Origin: Geodermatophilaceae bacterium
GTDB lineage: Bacteria > Actinomycetota > Actinomycetes > Mycobacteriales > Geodermatophilaceae
Assembly: GCA_013695685.1 (NCBI GenBank)
Contig: JACCZY010000177.1
Location: forward strand, 1 to 34,545
DNA length: 34,545 nt
Direction: 5' to 3'
Positions within the stretch are counted from its first letter, which is position 1; every line of letters starts with the position of its first letter. Both the position numbers and the translations under genes were made by a program. The notes beneath the pieces are model-generated. The model had not been told where the DNA came from, made no database searches, and saw only the letters and a program-made list of their open reading frames with translations. Of this stretch, positions 25,806-34,545 are shown one piece after another.

Positions 25806-27427
25806 GCGCGTTCCCCTGCGGTGGTGGCGGGCAGACGCGGCTGCGGGGAGAGCGGGAGCGGTGAGTGGGTGAGTTCAGCGCCGGACCTGATCGGCAGGGT
25901 CAGCCGGAACTGCGCCCCGTGCCCGGGTTCCCCCCATGCCTGCAGCCAGCCGCCGTGCAGACGCGCGTCCTCGAGGCTGATCGACAATCCCAGGCCGGTG
26001 CCGCCGAGGCCCTTGCTCCGGGACGGATCGGCCCGCCAGAACCGGCTGAAGACCTGGGCAGCCTCGCCCGGCTTGAGCCCGATGCCGTGGTCGCGGACGG
26101 TGATGGCCGCGGCATGCCCGTCGCCCGCGACTGCGATTTCGACGGGCAGCCCCTCCCCGTGCTCGACTGCATTGACGATCAGGTTGCGGACTATGCGCTC
26201 GACGCGGCGCGGATCGGCCTCGGCCATCACCACCGGCCCCCCGACAGCAACGACCAACTCGCTTCCCTGCCGAGCAGCTACCGAATGGGTGGCCGCGCAG
26301 ACCCGGTCCACCAGGGCCCGCAGGTCGGTGGGCTCCGCCTCGAGCACCGCCGCCCCGGCGTCGTACCGGCTGATCTCGAGCAGGTCGTTCAACAGCGCTT
26401 CGAAGCGGTTCACCTCGGCCTGCAGCAGTTCGGTGGAGCGGGCAACAGCCGGCGGGAAGTCCTCCCGGGAGGCGTACAGCACGTCCGCTGCCATCCGGAC
26501 CGTCGTCAGCGGCGTGCGCAATTCGTGTGACACGTCGCTGGTGAAGCGCTGCTGCAGCCGGGACAGCTGCTCCAGCTGCCGGATCTGCAGCTGCAGGCTC
26601 GCGGCCATGTCGTTGAAACTGGTGGCCAGGACAGCCAGGTCGTCCTCGCCACGAACTCTCATCCGATCCTCCAGCCGCCCCGATGCCAGCCGTTCGGCCG
26701 TCCTGGCGGCGTCGCGCACCGGCCGGACGACGAGCCGGGCGACCGTCGCCCCGATCCCCCCGACGAGCAGCACCAGTGCGATCCCCGAGAGCAGGACAGT
26801 GCCCTGGATCAGGGCCAGGCTGGTCTCCTCCTGATCCAGCGGGAACAGGTAGTACAGCTCGAAGTCGTCGATGCTGCTCGGGATCGGCGAACCGACGAGC
26901 AATGCCTTGCCGGAGCCGCCGTCGCCGAAGTCCACGGTGGCCAACTGGTAGCTCTGCACTCCGCCCTGCACCTCGGCACGCAACTCCGGCGGAACGCTCA
27001 GTGCCAGCGAGTTCAGCCGGGCTATCGGAATCGCGTCGTCGCCGACCCCGACGAACATCACGACGTCGAACCGACCGGCCGGACCACCGCGTTCGGCGAG
27101 TTGCTGCCGGGTGCGGTCCAGCGTGGTTCGCACGTCGTCACCGTTGATCGCATCCACCGCCGCCAGCTGCGATTCGGCGTACTGCAGCCCGTTGATGGAC
27201 TGGGCGATCGCCGCTGTCCGCTTGACCTTGAGAATCTGGTCGCGAATCTGGGTCAGCAGGATCAGGCCGATCACGATGACCACAACGCCGCACAAGAGCA
27301 CGGTCGTCACCGTGACCCGCTGCTGCAGGGACCGCCGCCAACGCCGGCGGACGCTCGCCGGTGCCGCGTGGAGGCGGGCGCGCCGCTCCGGCAACTCGCC
27401 GCTGACCCGCCCGGTCAGGTCTCGCAT
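25802..27427 (-). CDS. mtrB: Sensor histidine kinase MtrB
   Basis: This 541-residue membrane kinase pairs with MtrA. It has transmembrane helix 1 at about 36-62 (TVTTVLLCGVVVIVIGLILL), an extracytoplasmic sensor region, helix 2 at about 205-230 (GIALVLLVGGIGATVARLVV), a HAMP domain, the phospho-His box DVSHELRTPLTTVRMAADVL, the N box RNLIVNAVEHGEG and ATP-binding DHGIGLKPGEA and GLGGTGLGLSIS. MtrB senses cell-wall or osmotic state and division status in actinobacteria. The start follows the mtrA stop by three bases, and the end overlaps lpqB, so mtrA-mtrB-lpqB is one operon. Confidence 0.97.
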   Translation of the reverse strand: MRDLTGRVSGELPERRARLHAAPASVRRRWRRSLQQRVTVTTVLLCGVVVIVIGLILLTQIRDQILKVKRTAAIAQSINGLQYAESQLAAVDAINGDDVRTTLDRTRQQLAERGGPAGRFDVVMFVGVGDDAIPIARLNSLALSVPPELRAEVQGGVQSYQLATVDFGDGGSGKALLVGSPIPSSIDDFELYYLFPLDQEETSLALIQGTVLLSGIALVLLVGGIGATVARLVVRPVRDAARTAERLASGRLEDRMRVRGEDDLAVLATSFNDMAASLQLQIRQLEQLSRLQQRFTSDVSHELRTPLTTVRMAADVLYASREDFPPAVARSTELLQAEVNRFEALLNDLLEISRYDAGAAVLEAEPTDLRALVDRVCAATHSVAARQGSELVVAVGGPVVMAEADPRRVERIVRNLIVNAVEHGEGLPVEIAVAGDGHAAAITVRDHGIGLKPGEAAQVFSRFWRADPSRSKGLGGTGLGLSISLEDARLHGGWLQAWGEPGHGAQFRLTLPIRSGAELTHSPLPLSPQPRLPATTAGERA

Positions 27428-27430
27428 GTG

Positions 27431-28108
27431 TTACTGGGATCCGGCCCGGTAGCCCACGCCGCGCACAGTCAGGACCACCGTAGGGTTCTCCGGGTCGAGT
27501 TCGACCTTCGACCGCAACCGCTGCACGTGCACGTTCACCAGGCGGGTGTCCGCGGCGTGGCGGTATCCCCACACCTGCTCGAGCAGTGCCTCACGGGTGA
27601 AGACTTGCTGCGGCTTGCGGCCCAGCGCCACCAGGAGGTCGAACTCCAATGGGGTCAGGGCGATCGGCTCGCCGTCGCGGGTCACCTGATGACCGAGCAC
27701 GTCGATGTCGAGATCACCGATGGAGAGGTTTTCCGCCTGCTCACTCTCACCGCGGCGCAGCTGGGCGCGGACCCGGGCGATCAGTTCCTTCGGTTTGAAC
27801 GGCTTGACCACGTAGTCGTCGGCACCCGATTCCAGGCCCAGCACGATGTCGATGGTGTCGGACTTGGCGGTGAGCATCACGATGGGGACCAGCGACTCGG
27901 CGCGGATCGCCCGGCACACGTCGATGCCGTTCGCGCCGGGCAGCATGAGGTCCAACAGGACCAGGTCGGGTCGGACGTCGCGGAAGGCGGTCACCGCCCG
28001 CAGGCCGTCCGCGACGAACGACGGCTCGAAGCCCTCGCCCCGCAGCACGATGCCGAGCATCTCCGCCAGAGCCGGATCGTCGTCGACCACGAGTACGCGC
28101 CCCTTCAT
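27431..28108 (-). CDS. mtrA: Response regulator MtrA (OmpR family)
   Basis: This 225-residue regulator has a receiver domain with acidic pocket VVDDDPALAEM, phospho-acceptor Asp in DLVLLDLMLPGANGIDVC, the Thr in VMLTAKSDT and the Lys in YVVKPFKPKE, followed by an OmpR-type winged helix (LTPLEFDLLVALGRKPQQVF, RLVNVHVQRLRSKVE, VRGVGYRAG). MtrA controls cell-wall hydrolases, division and, in some species, dnaA and development; it is usually essential in mycobacteria. It is close to the family's full length and directly precedes mtrB. Confidence 0.97.
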   Translation of the reverse strand: MKGRVLVVDDDPALAEMLGIVLRGEGFEPSFVADGLRAVTAFRDVRPDLVLLDLMLPGANGIDVCRAIRAESLVPIVMLTAKSDTIDIVLGLESGADDYVVKPFKPKELIARVRAQLRRGESEQAENLSIGDLDIDVLGHQVTRDGEPIALTPLEFDLLVALGRKPQQVFTREALLEQVWGYRHAADTRLVNVHVQRLRSKVELDPENPTVVLTVRGVGYRAGSQ

Positions 28109-28123
28109 GCGCCCATCGTCCCA

Positions 28124-28747
28124 CTACCGAAGGTCATGCAGGGCCCGTCCGGGCGGCGAGTCCAACTCGGCCAGGCCGATCGAGGCGGCGGCGAGGACGA
28201 CGTCACCGGCGATGTGGACCGTCTCCCGCTCGGCGGTCTCCAGATCTATCCGCTCGTACGCCGACACCTCCACGACGCCGAGGTCGGCCCGGTGCGAGTC
28301 GGTACCGGTGAGCCGCCACTGCTGGTCGAGGCGACGTGCTCCCAACACATCCGACAGCTCGACGAGCCGGACCCGCAGCGGCTCCCCGGTTCGGGGCACC
28401 AACGCTGCGGTGGCGACGAGGAACGCCGGACTGACGCCGGTGAACCCTTGCGCCTGCTCACGTTCCTCACGCGCCTCGGCAGCGTTGGTGTCGCCGGGAC
28501 GGCGTACCCAAAGCAGCTCCCGGCCACTGACGCCCCCGCGCACCGACCAACCGCCTGAGCGAACGGACACCCGCAGCTGAAGGCCACCGACACCCAACGT
28601 CAGGTCCACCGAACCGACGTCGCGACCGTCCGGTGTGGACAGCTCTGAGACGTAGCGCCACCCGGAACCGCCTGCCGCGCAGCGAAACCGCTCCAGCAGC
28701 CGCACGACACCACCGGCTCCGAGGTGCTCGTATGTGCCGGCTGGCAT
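28124..28747 (-). CDS. Unknown protein in the ahcY-mtrA interval
   Basis: I do not recognise this 207-residue protein. It starts MPAGTYEHLGAGGVVRLLER and looks beta-rich and soluble: SVDLTLGVGGLQLRVSVRSG, RELLWVRRPGD, then a C-terminal half with LGVVEVSAYERIDLETAERE and VHIAGDVVLAAASIGLAELD. No signal peptide, membrane helix or catalytic motif is visible. In M. tuberculosis the gene between sahH and mtrA is thymidylate kinase; here this gene and a second SAHH-like gene fill that place. It starts three bases after the stop of the SAHH-like gene and ends 15 bases before mtrA, so all may share a transcript. Confidence 0.75.
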   Translation of the reverse strand: MPAGTYEHLGAGGVVRLLERFRCAAGGSGWRYVSELSTPDGRDVGSVDLTLGVGGLQLRVSVRSGGWSVRGGVSGRELLWVRRPGDTNAAEAREEREQAQGFTGVSPAFLVATAALVPRTGEPLRVRLVELSDVLGARRLDQQWRLTGTDSHRADLGVVEVSAYERIDLETAERETVHIAGDVVLAAASIGLAELDSPPGRALHDLR

Positions 28748-28750
28748 GTC

Positions 28751-30004
28751 TCAGCCGCCGTTGCGCCAGGACGTCAGGTAGGCCTCCTGCGCCGGGTCCA
28801 GCGTGTCGATGCGCACGCCCATGGCCGCCAGCTGCAGCATCGCGAGCCCGTAGTCGATCTCTGCCGGTACGTCGTACACCCCTGGGAGCAGGGCGGCGGC
28901 GTTAATGGCGAGCCATTCCACGCACAGCGCCTGGCCGGCGAAGCTCATGTCCATCACCGCAGGGGGATGGCCCTCCGCGGCAGCAAGGTTCACCAGCCGC
29001 CCCTCGGCGAGCACGAGCAGCCGCCGGCCGTCAGCCATCAGGTATTCGTCCACATGCGGACGGATCCCGGCCCTCATGTCGACGCACCGTGCGCGCAGCC
29101 AGGCGACGTCGATCTCCAAGTCGAAGTGCCCGCTGTTCGCCAGGATCGCGTTGTCCTTCATGGTCGCGAAGTGCGGCTCTGCCAGTACGCCGCGGCTGCC
29201 GGTCACGGTGACGAACACGTCACCCTCAGCGGCAGCCTCGCGCATGGGCAGTACGCGGAAGCCGGCCATGACGGCCTCCAGCGCCCGGGCCGGGTCGACC
29301 TCGGTGACGATGACGCTGGCGCCCAGCCCGCGCGCCCGGTCGGCAACCCCCTTGCCGCAGTTGCCGTATCCGGCGACGACAACGGTCCGCCCGGCCAGCA
29401 GGACGTTCGTCGAGCGGATGATGGCGTCCACTGTGGACTGTCCGGTGCCGTGCCGATTCGCGAAGCTCTGCTGGATTCTGCTGTCGTTGACTGCGACCAC
29501 CGGGAAGGAAAGGGCTGACTCCGCCGCCATTGCGCGCAGCCGCAGAACGCCGGTTGTCGTCTGTTCGCAGCCACCACGCACGTCCGGCAACAGGTCACGA
29601 TGCGTCGTGTGCAGTCGGCCTACCAGGTCGCAACCGTCGTCCAGCACGAGTTGAGGTGCGGCGGCCAGTGCCAGTTCAAGATGCCGATCGTAGGTCACCC
29701 GGTCCGCGCCACGCCGCGCGTGGACGTCGATACCGAAGCGGTGCACCAGGGCCGCGGCGATGTCGTCCTGGGTCGACAGCGGGTTAGCCGCTGCCAGATG
29801 CAGGTGCGCCCCGCCGGCTTTGAGTACCAACATCAGGTTGGCTGTCTCCGGGGTGACGTGCAGTGCCGCGACGACCCGCAGCCCGTCCAGCGGCCGGTCG
29901 CGTTCAAAGCGCTCTTTGATCTGCGCCAGGGCGGGCATGGCGCGTTGCGCCCAGACGAGGCGGAGGAGCCCCTGATCGCTCAGGGACTCCTCCGCCGTGC
30001 TCAT
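28751..30004 (-). CDS. Adenosylhomocysteinase-like paralogue, probably catalytically altered
   Basis: This 417-residue protein has the SAHH fold of the short archaeal/Thermotoga type: no 40-residue insert and no C-terminal KxxxYRY tail. It keeps ALHVTPETANLML, VLDDGCDLV, the NAD motif GYGNCGKGVADRARGLGA with TEVDP, and NSGHFDLEID. At the active site, however, VNDSRIQQSFANRHGTGQS replaces the usual VNDxxTKxxFDN: against human SAHH numbering, Lys186 is Gln and Asp190 is Ala. EETTTG is EQTTTG (Glu156 to Gln). These residues hold the ribose and drive the redox step, so ordinary SAH hydrolysis is doubtful. It follows the intact ahcY by 15 bases; a regulatory or different-substrate role is possible. 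Confidence 0.85.
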   Translation of the reverse strand: MSTAEESLSDQGLLRLVWAQRAMPALAQIKERFERDRPLDGLRVVAALHVTPETANLMLVLKAGGAHLHLAAANPLSTQDDIAAALVHRFGIDVHARRGADRVTYDRHLELALAAAPQLVLDDGCDLVGRLHTTHRDLLPDVRGGCEQTTTGVLRLRAMAAESALSFPVVAVNDSRIQQSFANRHGTGQSTVDAIIRSTNVLLAGRTVVVAGYGNCGKGVADRARGLGASVIVTEVDPARALEAVMAGFRVLPMREAAAEGDVFVTVTGSRGVLAEPHFATMKDNAILANSGHFDLEIDVAWLRARCVDMRAGIRPHVDEYLMADGRRLLVLAEGRLVNLAAAEGHPPAVMDMSFAGQALCVEWLAINAAALLPGVYDVPAEIDYGLAMLQLAAMGVRIDTLDPAQEAYLTSWRNGG

Positions 30005-30019
30005 CAGAAGTGCGACCGC

Positions 30020-31480
<1,461 letters not shown>

Positions 31481-31489
31481 GTACGTCTC

Positions 31490-31846
31490 CTACTTCTCGG
31501 TGTGGGTGAGCAGGCGCTCGTGTTTCTCTTGCTCGAAACGCAGCCAGTCGGTGACCGGTGGCTCCTCCGGCCGGGCCGGCCGGGTGGCGAACCACTCCCC
31601 GACGGCGGCAGCGGCTTCCGGCTCGGACCGGAGCCGTGCCATGAAGGCGAGCTCGGCCAAGCCGATGTCATACGTCGTCACGAGATCGCGCAAGGTGCGC
31701 AGTCGCTCGACCTGGGCTGGACCGTAGAGCCGGTACCCACCCTCGGAGCGACGGGGTGCGACCAGCCCGGAGTGCTCGATGTAGCGCAGCATCCGTGCCG
31801 ACCAACCTGTGGTCTGCGCCGCCTCGGCGATGGTCAGTACGTCCAC
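31490..31846 (-). CDS. MerR-family transcriptional regulator
   Basis: This 118-residue protein carries an N-terminal MerR winged HTH (VLTIAEAAQTTGWSARMLRY, then YIEHSGLVAPRRSEGGYRLY) and a short dimerisation helix (ERLRTLRDLVTTYDIGLAEL). The C-terminal tail (about 80-118) lacks the Cys cluster of metal sensors and is too short for a multidrug-binding domain, so the ligand is unknown. The start is GTG 31846. It lies nine bases upstream of ahcY and probably regulates this operon, possibly in response to SAM/SAH status; that is inference from position. Confidence 0.9.
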   Translation of the reverse strand: MDVLTIAEAAQTTGWSARMLRYIEHSGLVAPRRSEGGYRLYGPAQVERLRTLRDLVTTYDIGLAELAFMARLRSEPEAAAAVGEWFATRPARPEEPPVTDWLRFEQEKHERLLTHTEK

Positions 31847-31922
31847 CCCGATAGGCTACCACGCTCGTGTCAATCATTCACGTCACGCCTGCAGACCTTG
31901 GCACGGATGTGTCAACTTGCAG
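31847..31922 (-). promoter_or_regulatory. Probable promoter of merR-ahcY operon with direct repeats
   Basis: This 76-bp spacer follows the manA stop. On the minus strand it has two TTGACAC sequences (plus-strand GTGTCAA at 31867 and 31909), 42 bp apart, about four helical turns. TAGCCT lies six bases before the GTG of the MerR gene, as a -10 box would for a leaderless message. The spacing to the nearest TTGACA (9 bp) is too short for a normal -35, so the exact promoter is uncertain. Confidence 0.4.
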
Positions 31923-33098
31923 CTAGCCCCGGGACAGCCCCGTCGTCGCGCGGTAGACACCGCCCGTGCCGGTGACCGCGACCGGCTCGCCGGAGGGAAC
32001 GAAGACCGACTGTCCTCGACCAAGCGGTTCCGGCACACCGTCACCCCTCAGGCTCAGTGCACCGTCGGTGCACAGCAGGATCTGCGGCCCCCGGACCTCG
32101 CTGGTGACCGGCCCGCTGCCGTCGAGTTCGGCGCGGGCCAGGGCGAAGCCTGCGGCCGGTGTCGGATACCGCGACCAGCCCGCCTCGTCCGGCTGACCAT
32201 CGAGGATCTCGGGTACGCCGCCGCGCACCTCGAGGACCGCCATGAGTTCCGGTACGTCGACGTGCTTCGGGGTGAGCCCGCCCCGCAGGACGTTGTCCGA
32301 GGTTGTCATGATCTCGACGCCCACTCCGCGCAGGTAGGCGTGCAGCCGCCCGGGCGGCAGGTACGTCGCCTGACCGGGGCGCAGCTGGATCAGGTTGAGC
32401 AAGAGGGAGACGACCACTCCCGGATCCTCCGGGTATCGCTCGGCAAGCTCGGCGGCGCACAGGTACGACGGTGCGAACGGGCTGCCCTCCTCCGCGCGGC
32501 GACGGGAGGCGGCCAGCACGGCGGCGACCAGGTCTCCCGGAGCCGCAGCGTCCAGGATCGCGCAGACCAACCCTGCCAGTTCCCCGGGTCCAGGCAACCG
32601 GAGCTCGGGGACGCCCAGTTCGCCGAGCAGTGCCTGGATCTCCTTGATCGGTCGCAGCCCGCAGAGCGCATCGAACGGGGTCAACGCGCAGATCAACTCG
32701 GGCTTGTGATGGGGATCGCGGTAAGTGCGGCGGGGGTCGTCGTGGGCGATCCCCCGGTCCTGCTCCTCGGCGAAGCCGGCCGCGGCGCGGTCAGCGTCCG
32801 GGTGCGCCTGCAGCGACAGGGGTTGGTCCACGGCCAGGACCTTGAGCAGGAACGGCAGCCGCGGGCCGAAAGCCTCCAGTCCATCCGCTCCGAGCAACCC
32901 GCGAGGGTCGGCGTCGATCATGTCGACCAGCGAGCGCTCCGCGCCGTCGCAAATTACTCGGGACGGAACAGCTGGATGTGCGCCGAGCCAGAGTTCGGCC
33001 TGCGGTTCGGCCGAGGGCACCTGCTCCCCCAGCAGTTCGGCGATAGCCGACCGGGATCCCCAAGCGTAGCTCTGGATGGGGTTGACCAGCCGGTACAT
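31923..33098 (-). CDS. manA: Mannose-6-phosphate isomerase (class I)
   Basis: ManA interconverts fructose-6-phosphate and mannose-6-phosphate, feeding GDP-mannose for mannosylated lipids and glycans. The 391-residue zinc enzyme starts MYRLVNPIQSYAWGSRSAIA and has the Zn ligands in LSLQAHPDADRA (Gln, His), DPHHKPELICAL (Glu) and LPPGRLHAYLRG (His), plus the active-site region TSDNVLRGGLTPKHVDVPEL. The track ORF to 33611 is an over-extension through a decayed spacer; ATG 33098 begins exactly at the family start. It stands upstream of the MerR-ahcY unit on the same strand, as manA stands near sahH in mycobacteria. Confidence 0.95.
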   Translation of the reverse strand: MYRLVNPIQSYAWGSRSAIAELLGEQVPSAEPQAELWLGAHPAVPSRVICDGAERSLVDMIDADPRGLLGADGLEAFGPRLPFLLKVLAVDQPLSLQAHPDADRAAAGFAEEQDRGIAHDDPRRTYRDPHHKPELICALTPFDALCGLRPIKEIQALLGELGVPELRLPGPGELAGLVCAILDAAAPGDLVAAVLAASRRRAEEGSPFAPSYLCAAELAERYPEDPGVVVSLLLNLIQLRPGQATYLPPGRLHAYLRGVGVEIMTTSDNVLRGGLTPKHVDVPELMAVLEVRGGVPEILDGQPDEAGWSRYPTPAAGFALARAELDGSGPVTSEVRGPQILLCTDGALSLRGDGVPEPLGRGQSVFVPSGEPVAVTGTGGVYRATTGLSRG

Positions 33099-33316
33099 GC
33101 TAGGACCATAACCATCAGACGAGGTGCGGTTCCGTGGGGCAGCTCTCCGGTTCGACGTTCGGCTTCGGCGGCCTGCCCGGCGGAGTCGACCAGGCGATCG
33201 TGGGTGGCCTCGGTCCACCAGGAACGGCCCGAGTGGTGATCGCCGGGCCGGGCAGGGCGAGCCGGGACGCGGTGCCGGCGGAGTGCGGCCCGGGGAACGG
33301 TTGTTCGGGCAGATCT

Positions 33317-33349
33317 TCCCGGACATCGGCGACGAGCCGATATCAGGGA
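33317..33349 (-). terminator. 14-bp stem hairpin between glpD and manA
   Basis: TCCCGGACATCGGC and GCCGATATCAGGGA flank a 5-base loop. Read on the minus strand, 13 of 14 positions pair (one G-U, one mismatch). It lies about 235 bp downstream of glpD and upstream of manA, so it may end glpD transcription. No T-run follows. Confidence 0.4.
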
Positions 33350-33466
33350 TCAACTTCCGCATCACCCCCGTGCTCGTCCCCGGCCCCTTGCCGGTGTCGA
33401 TGTCAGCCGCTTGACCCACCCCCGCAGGATGTCCGGGTTCATCAGGGCGTGGGTGCCTTGGGGACC

Positions 33467-33586
33467 GAGCCGCGTACCCACGGTGCTCGCCCGCTCCTCG
33501 GCTACCCGTAGATGTGGCGTGTCCGAATCGGCGACTATCGCGTGATCTACGCCACCAAGGACGCCGAACTCGTCGGCAGCACCTAG
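33467..33586 (+). pseudogene. Remnant of a RelE/ParE-family toxin gene
   Basis: After an in-frame TAG at 33509, ATG 33512 opens MWRVRIGDYRVIYATKDAEL followed by VGST and a stop. This closely resembles the core of RelE-type mRNA interferases (usually WRVRVGDYRVIYxIxD...). The codons before the TAG (RPLLGYP) also fit the preceding RelE segment, so I read it as one gene broken by a stop codon, lacking its N-terminal half and its last strand (the usual ...V..VxHRxxxY end). No antitoxin ORF is recognisable in the rest of the 484-bp spacer 33099-33582. Its stop overlaps the convergent end of glpD. Confidence 0.6.
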
Positions 33587-34545
33587 GCGCCCCCACGGAC
33601 GTCGGGGGCACCGAGCCGGGCGGCGTCGGCGGTGCTGTCGTCGGGCATCCGTTGTGATTCCCGCTCGGCAGCCACCCGGGCGCGGTAGTGCTCGAGCTCT
33701 CGTGCCCGCACAGCAGCCGACCAGCCCAGCACCGCCGCCATCAGGTCAGCGACCCGCTCGGCAGACTCCAGGCCGCGGTGCGGCGTCTGCACCGAGATGC
33801 GGGTGCGCCGGGTCAGCACATCGTCGAGGTGCAGGGCGCCCTCGGCGAGGGCGGCGTAGTGGACCTCGACGGCCAGGTGGTCCGTGGCGCCCGGCAGCGG
33901 CTGGGCCAGGTCCGGTGGGTCAGCGGTGAGCTCGAGCAGCTCCCCCGCCCGGTCGCCGTACCGGTGCAACAGTCGCTCCACAGTGGACAGCGCCAGCTCG
34001 TGCCGCTGGGCGAGGAGGCTCCGGTCGGCCCACGCGGCAGCGAAGCGTCGGGCACCGACCAGGGGCAGCCGTGCGGTCCGGCTGGCGGGGATGCCGGTCA
34101 TGGCTGCGGTGGCGGCGTCGACGGCGTCCGCGGCCATGACCCGGTATGTCGTGTACTTCCCGCCGGCCACCAGCACCAACCCGGGAGCCGGCGTGACGAC
34201 CGCATGCTCTCGGGACAGCCGGCTCGTGGCATCCGATTCGCCGGCCAGCAGCGGTCGCAGACCGGCGTACACGCCCTCGATGTCGGAACGGCCCAGCGGG
34301 CGGGCGAGAACCCGGTTCAGCTGCCCGAGCAGGTAGTCGATGTCGGCGGAGCTGGCCGCCGGGTGCGCCCGGTCCAGGTTCCAGTCGGTGTCGGTGGTCC
34401 CGATGATCCAGTGCGACTCCCAGGGGATCACGAACAGCACGCTCGTCTCGGTCCGCAGGATCAAGCCGGTCTCACCCGCCAGCCGGTCCCGCCCGACCAC
34501 GAGGTGCACACCCTTGGATGCCCGTACCCGCAGGCTCATCGGGCC
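33583..34545 (-). CDS. glpD: Glycerol-3-phosphate dehydrogenase GlpD, C-terminal part
   Basis: About 320 residues of the C-terminal part of FAD-dependent glycerol-3-phosphate dehydrogenase are present; the 5' end lies beyond the right edge, and the track's M at 34539 is internal (Gly-Pro precedes it). The enzyme oxidises glycerol-3-phosphate to dihydroxyacetone phosphate at the membrane. Family marks are VRASKGVHLVVGRDRL, VLFVIPWESHWIIGTTDTDW, GVYAGLRPLLAGE, REHAVVTPAPGLVLVAGGKY (the FAD-side GGKYTTYR) and the C-terminal helical domain with LHLDDVLTRRTRISVQT. In GlpD this region contributes substrate and FAD contacts. Confidence 0.93.
   Translation of the reverse strand, partial: GPMSLRVRASKGVHLVVGRDRLAGETGLILRTETSVLFVIPWESHWIIGTTDTDWNLDRAHPAASSADIDYLLGQLNRVLARPLGRSDIEGVYAGLRPLLAGESDATSRLSREHAVVTPAPGLVLVAGGKYTTYRVMAADAVDAATAAMTGIPASRTARLPLVGARRFAAAWADRSLLAQRHELALSTVERLLHRYGDRAGELLELTADPPDLAQPLPGATDHLAVEVHYAALAEGALHLDDVLTRRTRISVQTPHRGLESAERVADLMAAVLGWSAAVRARELEHYRARVAAERESQRMPDDSTADAARLGAPDVRGGA

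Noticed and set aside
24078-26834. Plus-strand 918-codon ORF
   Set aside because: It is antisense to lpqB and mtrB, both of which carry unmistakable motifs; the length results from few stop codons in GC-rich DNA.
27101-28558. Plus-strand 485-codon ORF
   Set aside because: It is antisense to mtrB, mtrA and the unknown gene; no start signal or domain.
33134-33511. 125-codon plus-strand ORF as a real gene
   Set aside because: Most of it has no coherent composition or family; only its last residues before the TAG fit the RelE remnant, so it is treated as part of a decayed spacer.

Overview
The window is GC-rich DNA from an actinobacterium. The strongest evidence is the block mtrA-mtrB-lpqB-comF-hpf-secA with ahcY and manA close by, which matches the order around mtrAB and secA1 in Mycobacterium and relatives. 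An Rv3235-family gene, a WS/DGAT acyltransferase, a short AlpA/BldC-type HTH protein and a WXG100 protein with an FtsK/EccC ATPase agree with this. GTG starts are frequent. I cannot name the genus from sequence alone. Nearly all long plus-strand ORFs opposite these genes are GC-driven shadows.

Layout. (1) 1-6031: a small type VII secretion-like locus. A SUFU-domain protein (cut by the left edge) and a WXG100 protein lie on the minus strand, then tryptophan 2,3-dioxygenase, and a divergent 1382-residue FHA/FtsK-SpoIIIE ATPase on the plus strand. (2) 6053-10762, minus strand: P5C dehydrogenase (pruA), a 40-48 bp dyad, a DUF6912-like protein, a patatin-like lipase and a wax ester/triacylglycerol synthase. 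The last two suggest storage-lipid synthesis and turnover. (3) 10816-13707, minus strand: a HAD hydrolase, a short ribbon-helix-helix-like ORF with a palindrome, a CpaE/ParA-like ATPase and a CpaB-like SAF protein. (4) 13863-18972: a small HTH protein, a conserved protein with an internal duplication, a membrane LysM protein overlapping an Rv3235-family gene, and secA on the opposite strand. (5) 19094-23245: a GNAT acetyltransferase, then hpf, a luciferase-like flavin oxidoreductase and a GH13 enzyme, the last three joined by 4-base stop/start overlaps. (6) 23325-31846, minus strand: MerR regulator, ahcY, a second SAHH-like gene, an unknown gene, mtrA, mtrB, lpqB, comF. (7) 31923-34545: manA, a decayed spacer with a RelE toxin remnant, and the 3' part of glpD cut by the right edge.

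Most of the window is core actinobacterial physiology: envelope-stress signalling (MtrAB-LpqB), protein export (SecA), ribosome hibernation (HPF), the SAM cycle (AhcY) and sugar-phosphate supply (ManA). The least ordinary items are the second, archaeal-type SAHH paralogue, which lacks residues matching the catalytic lysine and aspartate and sits directly after the intact ahcY; the minimal WXG100/SUFU/FHA-FtsK locus; the near-palindrome between pruA and the DUF6912-like gene; and the broken toxin-antitoxin pieces. I saw no rRNA, tRNA, CRISPR array or intact insertion sequence.
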